From contig JAEMRL010000020.1 in assembly GCA_016463385.1 (NCBI GenBank), forward strand, positions 1-14,103: a stretch of DNA of 14,103 nt, read 5' to 3'. The DNA is from Thermoleophilia bacterium (GTDB lineage Bacteria; Actinomycetota; Thermoleophilia; Miltoncostaeales; Miltoncostaeaceae). Below, in pieces: positions 6,948 to 13,303 of this stretch (positions are counted from its first letter, which is position 1; every line of letters begins with the position of its first letter). The translations under genes were made by a program, and so were the position numbers. The notes under the pieces are model-generated. The model did no database searches and had not been told where the DNA came from. It worked only from the letters and a program-made list of their open reading frames with translations.

Positions 6948-8099
6948 GTGAGCGGAGCGGTGGATGTTGCGGTCGTGGGTGCGGGTCCCGCCGGGTCGAC
7001 GGCGGCCTACCGGCTCGCCCGGGAGGGCGCGCGCGTGGTCTTCCTCGATCGCATGTCGTTCCCCCGCGACAAGCCCTGCGGCGGGGGCCTGACCCGGCGC
7101 GCGACCCGCATCCTCCCCTTCGACGTGAGCCCCGTGGTGGAGGACACCGTCGACAAGCTCGACGTGCGCCTGCGCTACTCGCGCATGACCCACCAGGTGT
7201 TCCCCGACCCGGTCGCCCACATGACCCAGCGCCGCCGCCTCGACCAGTTCCTCGCCGAGCAGGCCGCCGGGGTGGGCGCCGAGTTCCGCGACCACGTGCG
7301 CGTGCGCGACATCGAGACCGACGGACCCCTTCCGGTGGTCGTCCTCGACGGGGGCGAGCGGATCACGGCCTCGGTCGTGATCGGCGCCGACGGCGCCAAC
7401 GGGGTCAGCGGCAAGGCGCTCGGCCTCGGCGCGGACCGGATGTTCGGGGTCGCCCTGGAGGGCAACGCCGAGATGACCCCCGAGCGCGAGCGCATCCACC
7501 GCGCGCGGGTCACGCTCGAGCTCGCGACGGTGCCCGGCGGATACGCCTGGGTCTTCCCCAAGGGCGACCACATCAACCTGGGAGTCGGCGGCTGGGCGAG
7601 CGAGGGCCCCCGCCTGCGCGAGCACCTCAGCCGGCTCTGCCGCGCGCACGGCGTGCGCGACGAGGAGCTCACCTCCGTGCGCGGCCACCGCATGCCCCTC
7701 CGCCGGGCCTGGACCGGCGTCGCGCGGGGCCGGACGGCGGTCGTCGGCGATGCCGCCGGGTTGATCGACCCGCTCTCGGGCGACGGCATGTTCGAGGCCT
7801 TCCTCTCATCGGAGCTCGCCACCGCGGCGGCCCTCGACGTGCTCGCGGGCCGGGCGGCCGGGATGGAGCCCTACGGGCGCCGCCTGAGGACCTCGCTGGC
7901 CGGACACGCGGCCACCGCCTGGGTGGCGCGCGCCGCCATCGAGCGCATCCCCACCGTCACCTGGCACGTGCTGCGCACGCGCCCGGCCGGACGCTTCCTG
8001 GCGCACCGGCTCGCCAGTCGCCCGCCCGAGGTGGAGGTGCCGCTGATCGGCGGGGTCGAGCGCGTGGCCCGCCGCGTCCTGGGGCCGCAGGCGCTCTGA
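6948..8099 (+). CDS. Geranylgeranyl reductase family FAD-dependent oxidoreductase
   Basis: 383 aa from GTG 6948; in-frame GTGs at 6909 and 6942 are alternatives. 6948 is preferred because it begins with the GTG-AGC typical of neighbouring genes and puts the Rossmann motif at the N-terminus. Signatures: GAGPAGS (11-17, FAD ADP-binding), PRDKPCGGGL (39-48, with the family's conserved Cys44), YAWVFPKGDHINLGVG (199-214), and GDAAGLIDPLSGDG (267-280, second FAD-contact motif). Family members saturate prenyl double bonds in chlorophyll side chains, archaeal lipids or, in mycobacteria (MenJ), the menaquinone tail. Menaquinone or another polyprenyl substrate is likely here but inferred. It begins 40 nt after the phosphatase stop, so it is probably cotranscribed with it. 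A hairpin follows 6 nt after its stop. Confidence 0.88.
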   Translation: MSGAVDVAVVGAGPAGSTAAYRLAREGARVVFLDRMSFPRDKPCGGGLTRRATRILPFDVSPVVEDTVDKLDVRLRYSRMTHQVFPDPVAHMTQRRRLDQFLAEQAAGVGAEFRDHVRVRDIETDGPLPVVVLDGGERITASVVIGADGANGVSGKALGLGADRMFGVALEGNAEMTPERERIHRARVTLELATVPGGYAWVFPKGDHINLGVGGWASEGPRLREHLSRLCRAHGVRDEELTSVRGHRMPLRRAWTGVARGRTAVVGDAAGLIDPLSGDGMFEAFLSSELATAAALDVLAGRAAGMEPYGRRLRTSLAGHAATAWVARAAIERIPTVTWHVLRTRPAGRFLAHRLASRPPEVEVPLIGGVERVARRVLGPQAL

Positions 8100-8105
8100 T
8101 CCGCA

Positions 8106-8139
8106 GGGGCCGTCCGTCCCCTCCATGAGGGATGGCCCC
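8106..8139 (+). terminator. Hairpin after the reductase gene, possible terminator
   Basis: 8106-8115 pairs with 8130-8139 (10 bp including one wobble) around a 14-nt loop, beginning 6 nt past the reductase stop. There is no T-tract. The right arm covers an ATG at 8132 that is in frame with the next gene, an argument that the next gene starts downstream at 8159. Confidence 0.45.
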
Positions 8140-8145
8140 ACGACG

Positions 8146-8151
8146 TAGAGT
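8146..8151 (+). promoter_or_regulatory. -10 box, probable leaderless promoter of the permease operon
   Basis: TAGAGT fits the TAnnnT -10 pattern. It is followed by 7 nt and then an in-frame GTG at 8159, exactly where transcription should start. No SD precedes that GTG, as expected for leaderless initiation. No good -35 is visible. Confidence 0.5.
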
Positions 8152-8158
8152 GCCGCCC

Positions 8159-10057
8159 GTGCCGGGCCGACGCCGACGTCAGCAGGAGGGGCTGGAGCGC
8201 GTCCTCGGCGCGCCGGCGCTGTTCGCGACGGCCTACGGCAACGTCGGCTCGTCGATCTACTACGCGCTCGGCGTCACCGCCGCCCTCGCCCTCGGACTGA
8301 CGCCGGTCGTCTTCGTCATCGCGGGGATCATCTTCGCGCTGACGGCCGCCACCTACGCCGAGGGCACGGTCCGCTTCCCCGAGGCCGGCGGGTCGTCGAG
8401 CTTCGCGCGCCAGGGCTTCAACGAGGTCGTGAGCTTCGGTGCGGCGTGGGCCCAGATGCTCAACTACATCATCACGATCGCCATCTCGGCGTTCTTCGTG
8501 CCGCACTACCTGTCGATCTTCTGGACCCCGCTCAAGCAGAACCCGTGGGACGTGATCGTCGGGTGCGGGGTGATCGTGCTCCTGGTCGCCATCAACATCG
8601 TGGGCGTCAAGGAGGCCGCCAAGCTCAACATCCTGCTGGCGGTGGTGGACTTCGCCACGCAGGCGCTGCTGGTGCTGCTGGGCTTCGTCCTGATCTTCTC
8701 GCCCGAGATCCTCACCGGCAACGTCACCTTCGGCGTCGCGCCGACCTGGTCGAGCTTCTTCCTGGCGATCCCGGTGGCGATGATCGCCTACACCGGCATC
8801 GAGACCATCTCCAACCTCGCCGAGGAGACCCGCGACCCGCCCAACGACGTGCCGCGGTCGATCCGCCTGGTGGCGATCGCCGTGTACGCCATCTACTTCA
8901 CCCTGCCGGCGATCGCGCTCAGCGCGCTGCCGGTGTCACTCGGGCCCGACGGCTTCACCCCCGCCCTCGGCCTGCCCCCGGAGGAGGGCGGGTTCGCCAA
9001 CGACCCGGTTCTCGGGATCGTCGACAACCTGGGCCTCGAGGGCTTCACGCTCAGCGCCCTCGAGATCTACGTGGGCGTGCTCGCGGCGACGATCCTCTTC
9101 ATCGCCGCCAACGCCGGGGTGATCGGCGCGTCGCGCATCACCTACTCGATGGCGAGCTACCGCCAGCTGCCCGAGCCCTTCCGGAGGCTGCACCCGCGCT
9201 TCAAGACACCCTGGCTGGCCCTGGTGCTGTTCGCCGGCGTGGCGTCGATCATCGCGATCCTGCCGGGGCAGACCGACTTCCTCGGCACGATGTACTCGTT
9301 CGGCGCGATGCTCTCGTTCACCATCGCGCACGTCTCGATCGTCGCGCTGCGCGTGCGCCGGCGCGACGAGGAGCTGGTCTACCGGGCCCGTCCCAACCTG
9401 CGGTACCGGGGGATCGACTGGCCGCTGTTCGCGATCGTCGGCGGCCTGGCCACCGGGGCCGCGTGGCTGGTGGTGGTGGTCCAGGAGCCGCTGACCCGCT
9501 GGGCGGGGCTCGGCTGGCTCGTCGTCGGGTTCGCCGTCTACATGGTCTACCGGATGCGGGTGATCCGGATCCCCCTGGCCGAGACGATCCGGGCTCCCGC
9601 CCTCATCTTCGGCCCCTCGATGGAGATCGAGTACCGCTCGATCGTGGTGCCGGTGACCCGCTCGGCCGAGTCGGAGGAGGCCCTGGTCACGGGGGCCCGG
9701 CTGGCGGCCGAGCGGCGCGCGCGGGTCGCGGTGGTCCACGTGCTCGAGATCCCGATGGAGCTGCCGCTCAACACGGCGATGCCCGACGCCGAGCGGGCGG
9801 CCAACGCGCTGCTCGACGACGCCCGCGCGATCGTCGAGAGCCACGGCGTCCGGGCCGTCACGCGCCTCGAGCGCGCCCGCAGCGCCGGGCCGGCGATCGT
9901 GGCCGACGCCGTCGCGCGCAACGCCGATCTGGTCGTGATCGGGGCGCCCCGCCGCGCCATCGGCCGCCGCACCCCGGTCTTCGGGCGCACGGTGCGGCAC
10001 GTGCTCAAGAACAGCCCCTGCCGCGTGATCGTGGCCGCGTCGCGGGTGGCCGCCTGA
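8159..10057 (+). CDS. KimA-like APC-superfamily permease with C-terminal USP domain (first copy)
   Basis: 632 aa from GTG 8159; ATG 8132 is in frame but sits inside a hairpin and before the -10 box. About 12 hydrophobic segments cover residues ~20-480, followed by a universal-stress-protein-like domain (~490-630, YRSIVVPVT ... HVLKNSPCRVIVA). General annotation would be amino-acid permease, but several stretches resemble the B. subtilis K+ importer KimA: GNVGSSIYY in helix 1, NYIITIAIS in helix 3, YTGIETISN, and PGQTDFLGTMYSFG. Relative to KimA as I recall it, Tyr43, Tyr118, Thr121 and Ser125 are matched by Tyr35, Tyr103, Thr106 and Ser110, while Asp36 and Asp117 are replaced by Asn28 and Asn102. 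It leads a tight operon with TrkA-type proteins, as a permease does beside ceoB/ceoC in Mycobacterium tuberculosis. K+ or another cation is the inferred substrate; amino acids remain possible. Confidence 0.88.
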   Translation: MPGRRRRQQEGLERVLGAPALFATAYGNVGSSIYYALGVTAALALGLTPVVFVIAGIIFALTAATYAEGTVRFPEAGGSSSFARQGFNEVVSFGAAWAQMLNYIITIAISAFFVPHYLSIFWTPLKQNPWDVIVGCGVIVLLVAINIVGVKEAAKLNILLAVVDFATQALLVLLGFVLIFSPEILTGNVTFGVAPTWSSFFLAIPVAMIAYTGIETISNLAEETRDPPNDVPRSIRLVAIAVYAIYFTLPAIALSALPVSLGPDGFTPALGLPPEEGGFANDPVLGIVDNLGLEGFTLSALEIYVGVLAATILFIAANAGVIGASRITYSMASYRQLPEPFRRLHPRFKTPWLALVLFAGVASIIAILPGQTDFLGTMYSFGAMLSFTIAHVSIVALRVRRRDEELVYRARPNLRYRGIDWPLFAIVGGLATGAAWLVVVVQEPLTRWAGLGWLVVGFAVYMVYRMRVIRIPLAETIRAPALIFGPSMEIEYRSIVVPVTRSAESEEALVTGARLAAERRARVAVVHVLEIPMELPLNTAMPDAERAANALLDDARAIVESHGVRAVTRLERARSAGPAIVADAVARNADLVVIGAPRRAIGRRTPVFGRTVRHVLKNSPCRVIVAASRVAA

Positions 10058-10230
10058 TGATGTCCTCCGGCCGGCGGGCGATGGTCTTCTCGGCGATCCT
10101 GATCGCGATGGGCGTCGCGATCGTCGCCCGAACCGTCTCTCTCGGGGTCGGCGGCGGCCTCGGCCTGCTGATCGGCGGCCTGCTCATCGCCGGCGGCGCG
10201 CTGCGCCTCTACCTGGTGACCCGGCCGTGA
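10057..10230 (+). CDS. 57-aa two-helix membrane protein
   Basis: MMSSGRRAMVF begins a 57-residue protein with two predicted membrane helices (about residues 9-27 and 33-53) joined by a short Gly-rich turn, ending LYLVTRP. Its ATG overlaps the stop of the first permease (TGATG) and its TGA overlaps the GTG of the second permease (GTGA), so it fills the gap between them exactly and is likely translationally coupled to both. I recognise no family. Placement between two transporter genes suggests a small accessory subunit or assembly factor, which is inference. The second helix has Gly-x-x-x-Gly-like spacing suited to helix packing. Confidence 0.7.
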   Translation: MMSSGRRAMVFSAILIAMGVAIVARTVSLGVGGGLGLLIGGLLIAGGALRLYLVTRP

Positions 10231-12143
10231 GCCCCCGCTTCACCGAGCCGGTCCGGGTGCTGCGCGCCCGGTCGCTCGCCCTGGTCGCCTACGGGGAGAT
10301 CGGCTCCTCGCTGATCTTCGCGCTCGGCATCGTGGCGATCTACGCCGTCGGAGCGACCCCGTGGGTGCTGCTGGCGGTCGGCCTCCTGGTGCTCGTGGTG
10401 ACGCTGGCCTACGCCGAGGGCGCGTCGTCGATGCCGGAGGCCGGCGGCGCCGCGACCTTCGTCCGGCGCGCCTTCAGCGACCTCGCGGGCTTCGTCACCG
10501 GCTGGGTGCTCTTCCTCGACTACCTGGTCGTGATCGCCCTCGCCGCGCTCTTCGTCCCGACCTACCTCGGCACGGCGCTCGGCTACGACGGGCTCGCCGA
10601 GAGGCCGTGGGACGTCGTCGTCGGGATCCTGGTGATCCTGCTGCTGGCGGCCGTCCGCCGCGCGCGGCGGGTGCGCCTCTACTTCGTCGCCGTGGTGATG
10701 GCCGCGGTCGCCCTGCTGACCCAGCTGGTGGTCTCGATCCTCGGCATCGCCCTGGTGCTGTCGTCCGACGCGCTGGCGCTCGAGTTCGACCTCGGCAGCA
10801 CCCCGTCGTGGACCTCGCTCGCCCTCGCGCTGTCGCTGGCGACGCTCGCCTACACGGGCCTGGAGACCGTCACCAACTTCGCCGCCGAGGTGCGGGAGCC
10901 GGGCCGCACGATGCCCCGCAGCCTCTTCCTCGGGATCGGGGCGGTGGTGGTGGTGAACGTCGCGGTGTCGGCCATCGGCATCTCGGCCTACCCGGCGCGC
11001 CCGGACGCGGCGGCGCCCGACGGCGTCTCGAGCGCCCTCGGCACCGACTGGCTGCACGCCCCGCTGGTCGGGATCGCGCGGGCGATCGGCGACGAGCTCG
11101 GCGGGGGTGCCGACGTCTTCGTCGGCGTCGTCGGGGTCTCGAACGCGCTGGTCCTGATCACGATCATCGCCACCGCGATGGCCGGGGCCGAGCGGCTCGC
11201 CTACTCGATGGCCCGCTACGACATGCTGCCCCACGCCTTCGCCCGCCCGGAGCGCGGGTCGTCGCCCACTCCGGCCGCGACGCTCGCCGCCGCGGTCATC
11301 GCCCCGGCCCTGATCGTGGTGTCCAACGTGGTCGCCGACGGCGCGCGCTTCCTGGCCGGGCTCTACAGCTTCGGCGTGCTGATCGCGATGACCGCCGCAC
11401 AGGTCGCCGTGGTGCGCCTCCGCGTGGCCGAGCCCGAGCTGGAGCGCCCCTTCCGGGTGCCCGGCAACGTCCGGTTCCGTGGCGCCCTGATCCCGGTGGT
11501 GTGCGTCCTCGGCGCCGCGCTGACCTTCGCCCTCTGGGTGGCGTCGCTGTTCACCCACGGCGGGGCCTTCATCGCGGGGCCGGTCTGGCTCGCGCTCGGC
11601 GGGGTCGTCTACCTGCTCTCGCGCCGCGCCGGCGGCGAGTCGCTGCTGGGCCGGGCGACGCCGGCGGTGCCCGACCTCGTCCCGTACGAGCCGAACGTGC
11701 ACCGCCGCATCCTGGTGCCGCTGAAGATGGGGGAGATCGGAGAGGAGGTGCTCGCGACCGCCATCCGCTACGCCGAGGAGAACGGCGCGGAGGTGCGGGT
11801 GCTGCACGTGCTGCGCGTGCCCCTGTCCATGCCCCTCGACGGGGAGCTCGACGACCGCGAGGCCGGCGCGCTCTCCGACATCGTCGACGCGCGGGAGATC
11901 GCGGAGGAGCACGGCGTCGAGGTGGAGGCGCGCGTCGTGCGGGCGCGCTCGATCAGCGAGGCGATCGTCTCCGAGGCGGCCGCGGACGACATCGGCCTGA
12001 TCATCCTCGGTTCGGCCCCGCGCTGGCGGACGCAGTCGCGGTTCTTCAGCCCCACGGTCGACGAGGTCCTGCGGCGCGCGCCGTGCGAGGTGATGGTCGT
12101 AACCTTCCCCGAGGGCGTCCTCGCCGAGTCCGAAGGAGCATGA
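10227..12143 (+). CDS. KimA-like APC-superfamily permease with C-terminal USP domain (second copy)
   Basis: 638 aa. GTG 10227 overlaps the preceding stop and has GGTGA (10215-10219) 7 nt upstream. It has the same architecture as the first copy: ~12 membrane segments (residues ~15-470) and a USP-like domain (~492-632, HRRILVPLK ... RRAPCEVMVV). Equivalent motifs are AYGEIGSSL, LDYLVVIAL, YTGLETVTN and GLYSFG. At positions matching KimA Asp36 and Asp117 it has Glu24 and Asp98, but Tyr43, Thr121 and Ser125 are replaced by Phe31, Val102 and Ala106, the reverse of the first copy's pattern. The glycines expected in a USP nucleotide loop are largely missing (GSAPRWRTQSRFFSPT), so ATP binding by that domain is doubtful. 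The stop is followed after 1 nt by the RCK_N protein's start. It is probably a cation transporter, possibly working with the first copy. Confidence 0.88.
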   Translation: MSPRFTEPVRVLRARSLALVAYGEIGSSLIFALGIVAIYAVGATPWVLLAVGLLVLVVTLAYAEGASSMPEAGGAATFVRRAFSDLAGFVTGWVLFLDYLVVIALAALFVPTYLGTALGYDGLAERPWDVVVGILVILLLAAVRRARRVRLYFVAVVMAAVALLTQLVVSILGIALVLSSDALALEFDLGSTPSWTSLALALSLATLAYTGLETVTNFAAEVREPGRTMPRSLFLGIGAVVVVNVAVSAIGISAYPARPDAAAPDGVSSALGTDWLHAPLVGIARAIGDELGGGADVFVGVVGVSNALVLITIIATAMAGAERLAYSMARYDMLPHAFARPERGSSPTPAATLAAAVIAPALIVVSNVVADGARFLAGLYSFGVLIAMTAAQVAVVRLRVAEPELERPFRVPGNVRFRGALIPVVCVLGAALTFALWVASLFTHGGAFIAGPVWLALGGVVYLLSRRAGGESLLGRATPAVPDLVPYEPNVHRRILVPLKMGEIGEEVLATAIRYAEENGAEVRVLHVLRVPLSMPLDGELDDREAGALSDIVDAREIAEEHGVEVEARVVRARSISEAIVSEAAADDIGLIILGSAPRWRTQSRFFSPTVDEVLRRAPCEVMVVTFPEGVLAESEGA

Positions 12144-12144
12144 T

Positions 12145-12567
12145 GTGGGCATGAAGGTCGTGATCATCGGTTGCGGGCGTGTGGGCGCGGCACTCGCGCA
12201 CTCCCTCGCCGACGACGGGTGGAACGTCGTCGTCGTCGAGATGAAGGAGGAGAACCTGAGCCGGCTGGGGCCCGACTGGCGCCACCCGCTCGTGCTCGGT
12301 CACGGCATGGACGAGAAGGTGCTCGAGAAGGCCGGCGTCGCGACCGCGGACGCGCTGATCGCCGCCACCGACGGCGACAACACCAACCTGGTGGTCGCGC
12401 AGGTCGCGGTGCAGCGCTACAAGGTGCCCCACGTCGCGGCCCGGATCCAGGATCCGGCGCGCGCCGACGCCTACGCGGGGCGCGGGTTCGAGGTGGTGTC
12501 GCCGGTGAAGATGGCGATCGACGGGCTCGCGGACTTCGCGCGGCGGGCCAAGGGGGACGGCGGCTGA
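12145..12567 (+). CDS. TrkA-type RCK_N domain protein (no RCK_C)
   Basis: 140 aa. GTG 12145 has AAGGAG (12133-12138) at 6-nt spacing; ATG 12151 is an alternative at 12 nt. It is a single Rossmann domain: GCGRVG (9-14) nucleotide loop, acidic residue at the end of strand 2 (VVVVEM), then LGHGMDEKVLEKAGV and ATDGDNTNLVVAQ, all typical of TrkA/KtrA RCK_N. It ends shortly after one domain, whereas mycobacterial CeoB and typical TrkA proteins add an RCK_C ligand domain. RCK proteins form cytoplasmic rings that gate K+ transporters in response to NAD(H)/ATP-type ligands. Its stop overlaps the next gene's start (TGATG), suggesting a heteromeric partner. Confidence 0.9.
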   Translation: MGMKVVIIGCGRVGAALAHSLADDGWNVVVVEMKEENLSRLGPDWRHPLVLGHGMDEKVLEKAGVATADALIAATDGDNTNLVVAQVAVQRYKVPHVAARIQDPARADAYAGRGFEVVSPVKMAIDGLADFARRAKGDGG

Positions 12568-13229
12568 TGTTCGCGATCGTGATCGGTGGAGGGAAGGTCG
12601 GGGCCAACGTGACGCGGTCGCTGGCCGAGCGTGACCAGGAGGTCGTGCTGGTCGAGTCCAAGGCGTCGCGCGCCGACACCCTGGAGTCGGAGTTCGGCCA
12701 CCGGGTGATCCACGGCGACGGCACCGAGCTCTACGTGCTGGAGCAGGCGGGCGTCACCCGCCCGCCCGACATCGTCGTGGCGGTGACCGGCGACGACGAG
12801 GACAACCTCGTGATCGCGCAGCTCTGCCGCGAGCGCTACGGCGTGGAGAAGGTGATCGCCCGCGTCAACGACCCGCGCAACCAGGCCCACTTCGACCTGC
12901 TCGGCGTCACCCCCACGGTGTGCCCGACGCAGCGGATCATGGCGCTGATCGAGCACGAGGTGCCCCAGCACGCGCTCGTCCACCTCCTCGAGCTGCGCAA
13001 GGAGAACCTCGAGATCATCGAGGTCGAGATCGACCCGAAGTGCCCGTGCGTGGGCAAGCCGGTCAACGAGCTCGGGCTGCCCACGGGGGCCAAGCTGATC
13101 TCGGTGCTGCGCGGCGGCGTCGCCGAGATCGCGATGTCCAGCACGGTGCTCGAGGTGGGCGACCAGGTGCTCGCCATCCTCGAGCCCGAGCGCGAGGGCG
13201 AGGTCCGGAAGGTCCTGCTCGGCAGTTAG
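12567..13229 (+). CDS. trkA: TrkA family potassium uptake regulator (RCK_N + RCK_C)
   Basis: 220 aa, beginning at an ATG that overlaps the previous stop; AAGGGGGA lies upstream within the preceding gene. RCK_N (1-~135): IGGGKVGANV nucleotide loop, acidic strand-2 end (VVLVES), HGDGTELYVLEQAGV, and TGDDEDNLVIAQL. RCK_C/TrkA_C (~150-215): LEIIEVEID, GKPVNELGLPTGAKLISVLR and VLEVGDQVLAILEPE. The total length is close to that of M. tuberculosis CeoC/TrkB, which likewise lies beside a second TrkA protein and a permease gene. It most likely forms a regulatory ring with the RCK_N-only neighbour and controls one or both permeases. A Cys-Pro-Cys motif (about residue 155) begins the C-terminal domain; its meaning is unknown. 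The symbol marks the family rather than proven orthology. Confidence 0.92.
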   Translation: MFAIVIGGGKVGANVTRSLAERDQEVVLVESKASRADTLESEFGHRVIHGDGTELYVLEQAGVTRPPDIVVAVTGDDEDNLVIAQLCRERYGVEKVIARVNDPRNQAHFDLLGVTPTVCPTQRIMALIEHEVPQHALVHLLELRKENLEIIEVEIDPKCPCVGKPVNELGLPTGAKLISVLRGGVAEIAMSSTVLEVGDQVLAILEPEREGEVRKVLLGS

Positions 13230-13243
13230 CGCGGGGTCCGCGC
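13229..13243 (+). terminator. Weak hairpin after the permease-TrkA operon
   Basis: GCGCGG (13229-13234) pairs with CCGCGC (13238-13243) around a 3-nt loop, directly at the trkA stop. It is short, has no T-tract, and could be chance in such GC-rich DNA. Confidence 0.3.
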
Positions 13244-13259
13244 GGCTCGTCACGCCTGA

Positions 13260-13265
13260 TAGCGT
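13260..13265 (+). promoter_or_regulatory. Candidate -10 box of bioB
   Basis: TAGCGT fits TAnnnT and predicts a transcription start near 13272, giving a ~32-nt leader that contains the AGGAG SD (13290-13294) of bioB. The same hexamer occurs before the choice-of-anchor I gene. A GTG lies right at the predicted start. Confidence 0.45.
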
Positions 13266-13303
13266 CGCGCCGTGACGACGCCCCCGATCAGGAGTCCGCG
13301 CCC

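Noticed and set aside
8132..8134. ATG 8132 as the start of the first permease
   Set aside because: It is inside the hairpin arm and upstream of the TAGAGT box; GTG 8159 fits leaderless initiation. The extra nine residues would not change the fold, so this remains a preference, not proof.
10209..12167. A 652-codon minus-strand frame opposite the second permease
   Set aside because: Extremely Arg/Asp/His/Gln-rich antisense translation with no membrane or globular features; the plus strand encodes a clear transporter.
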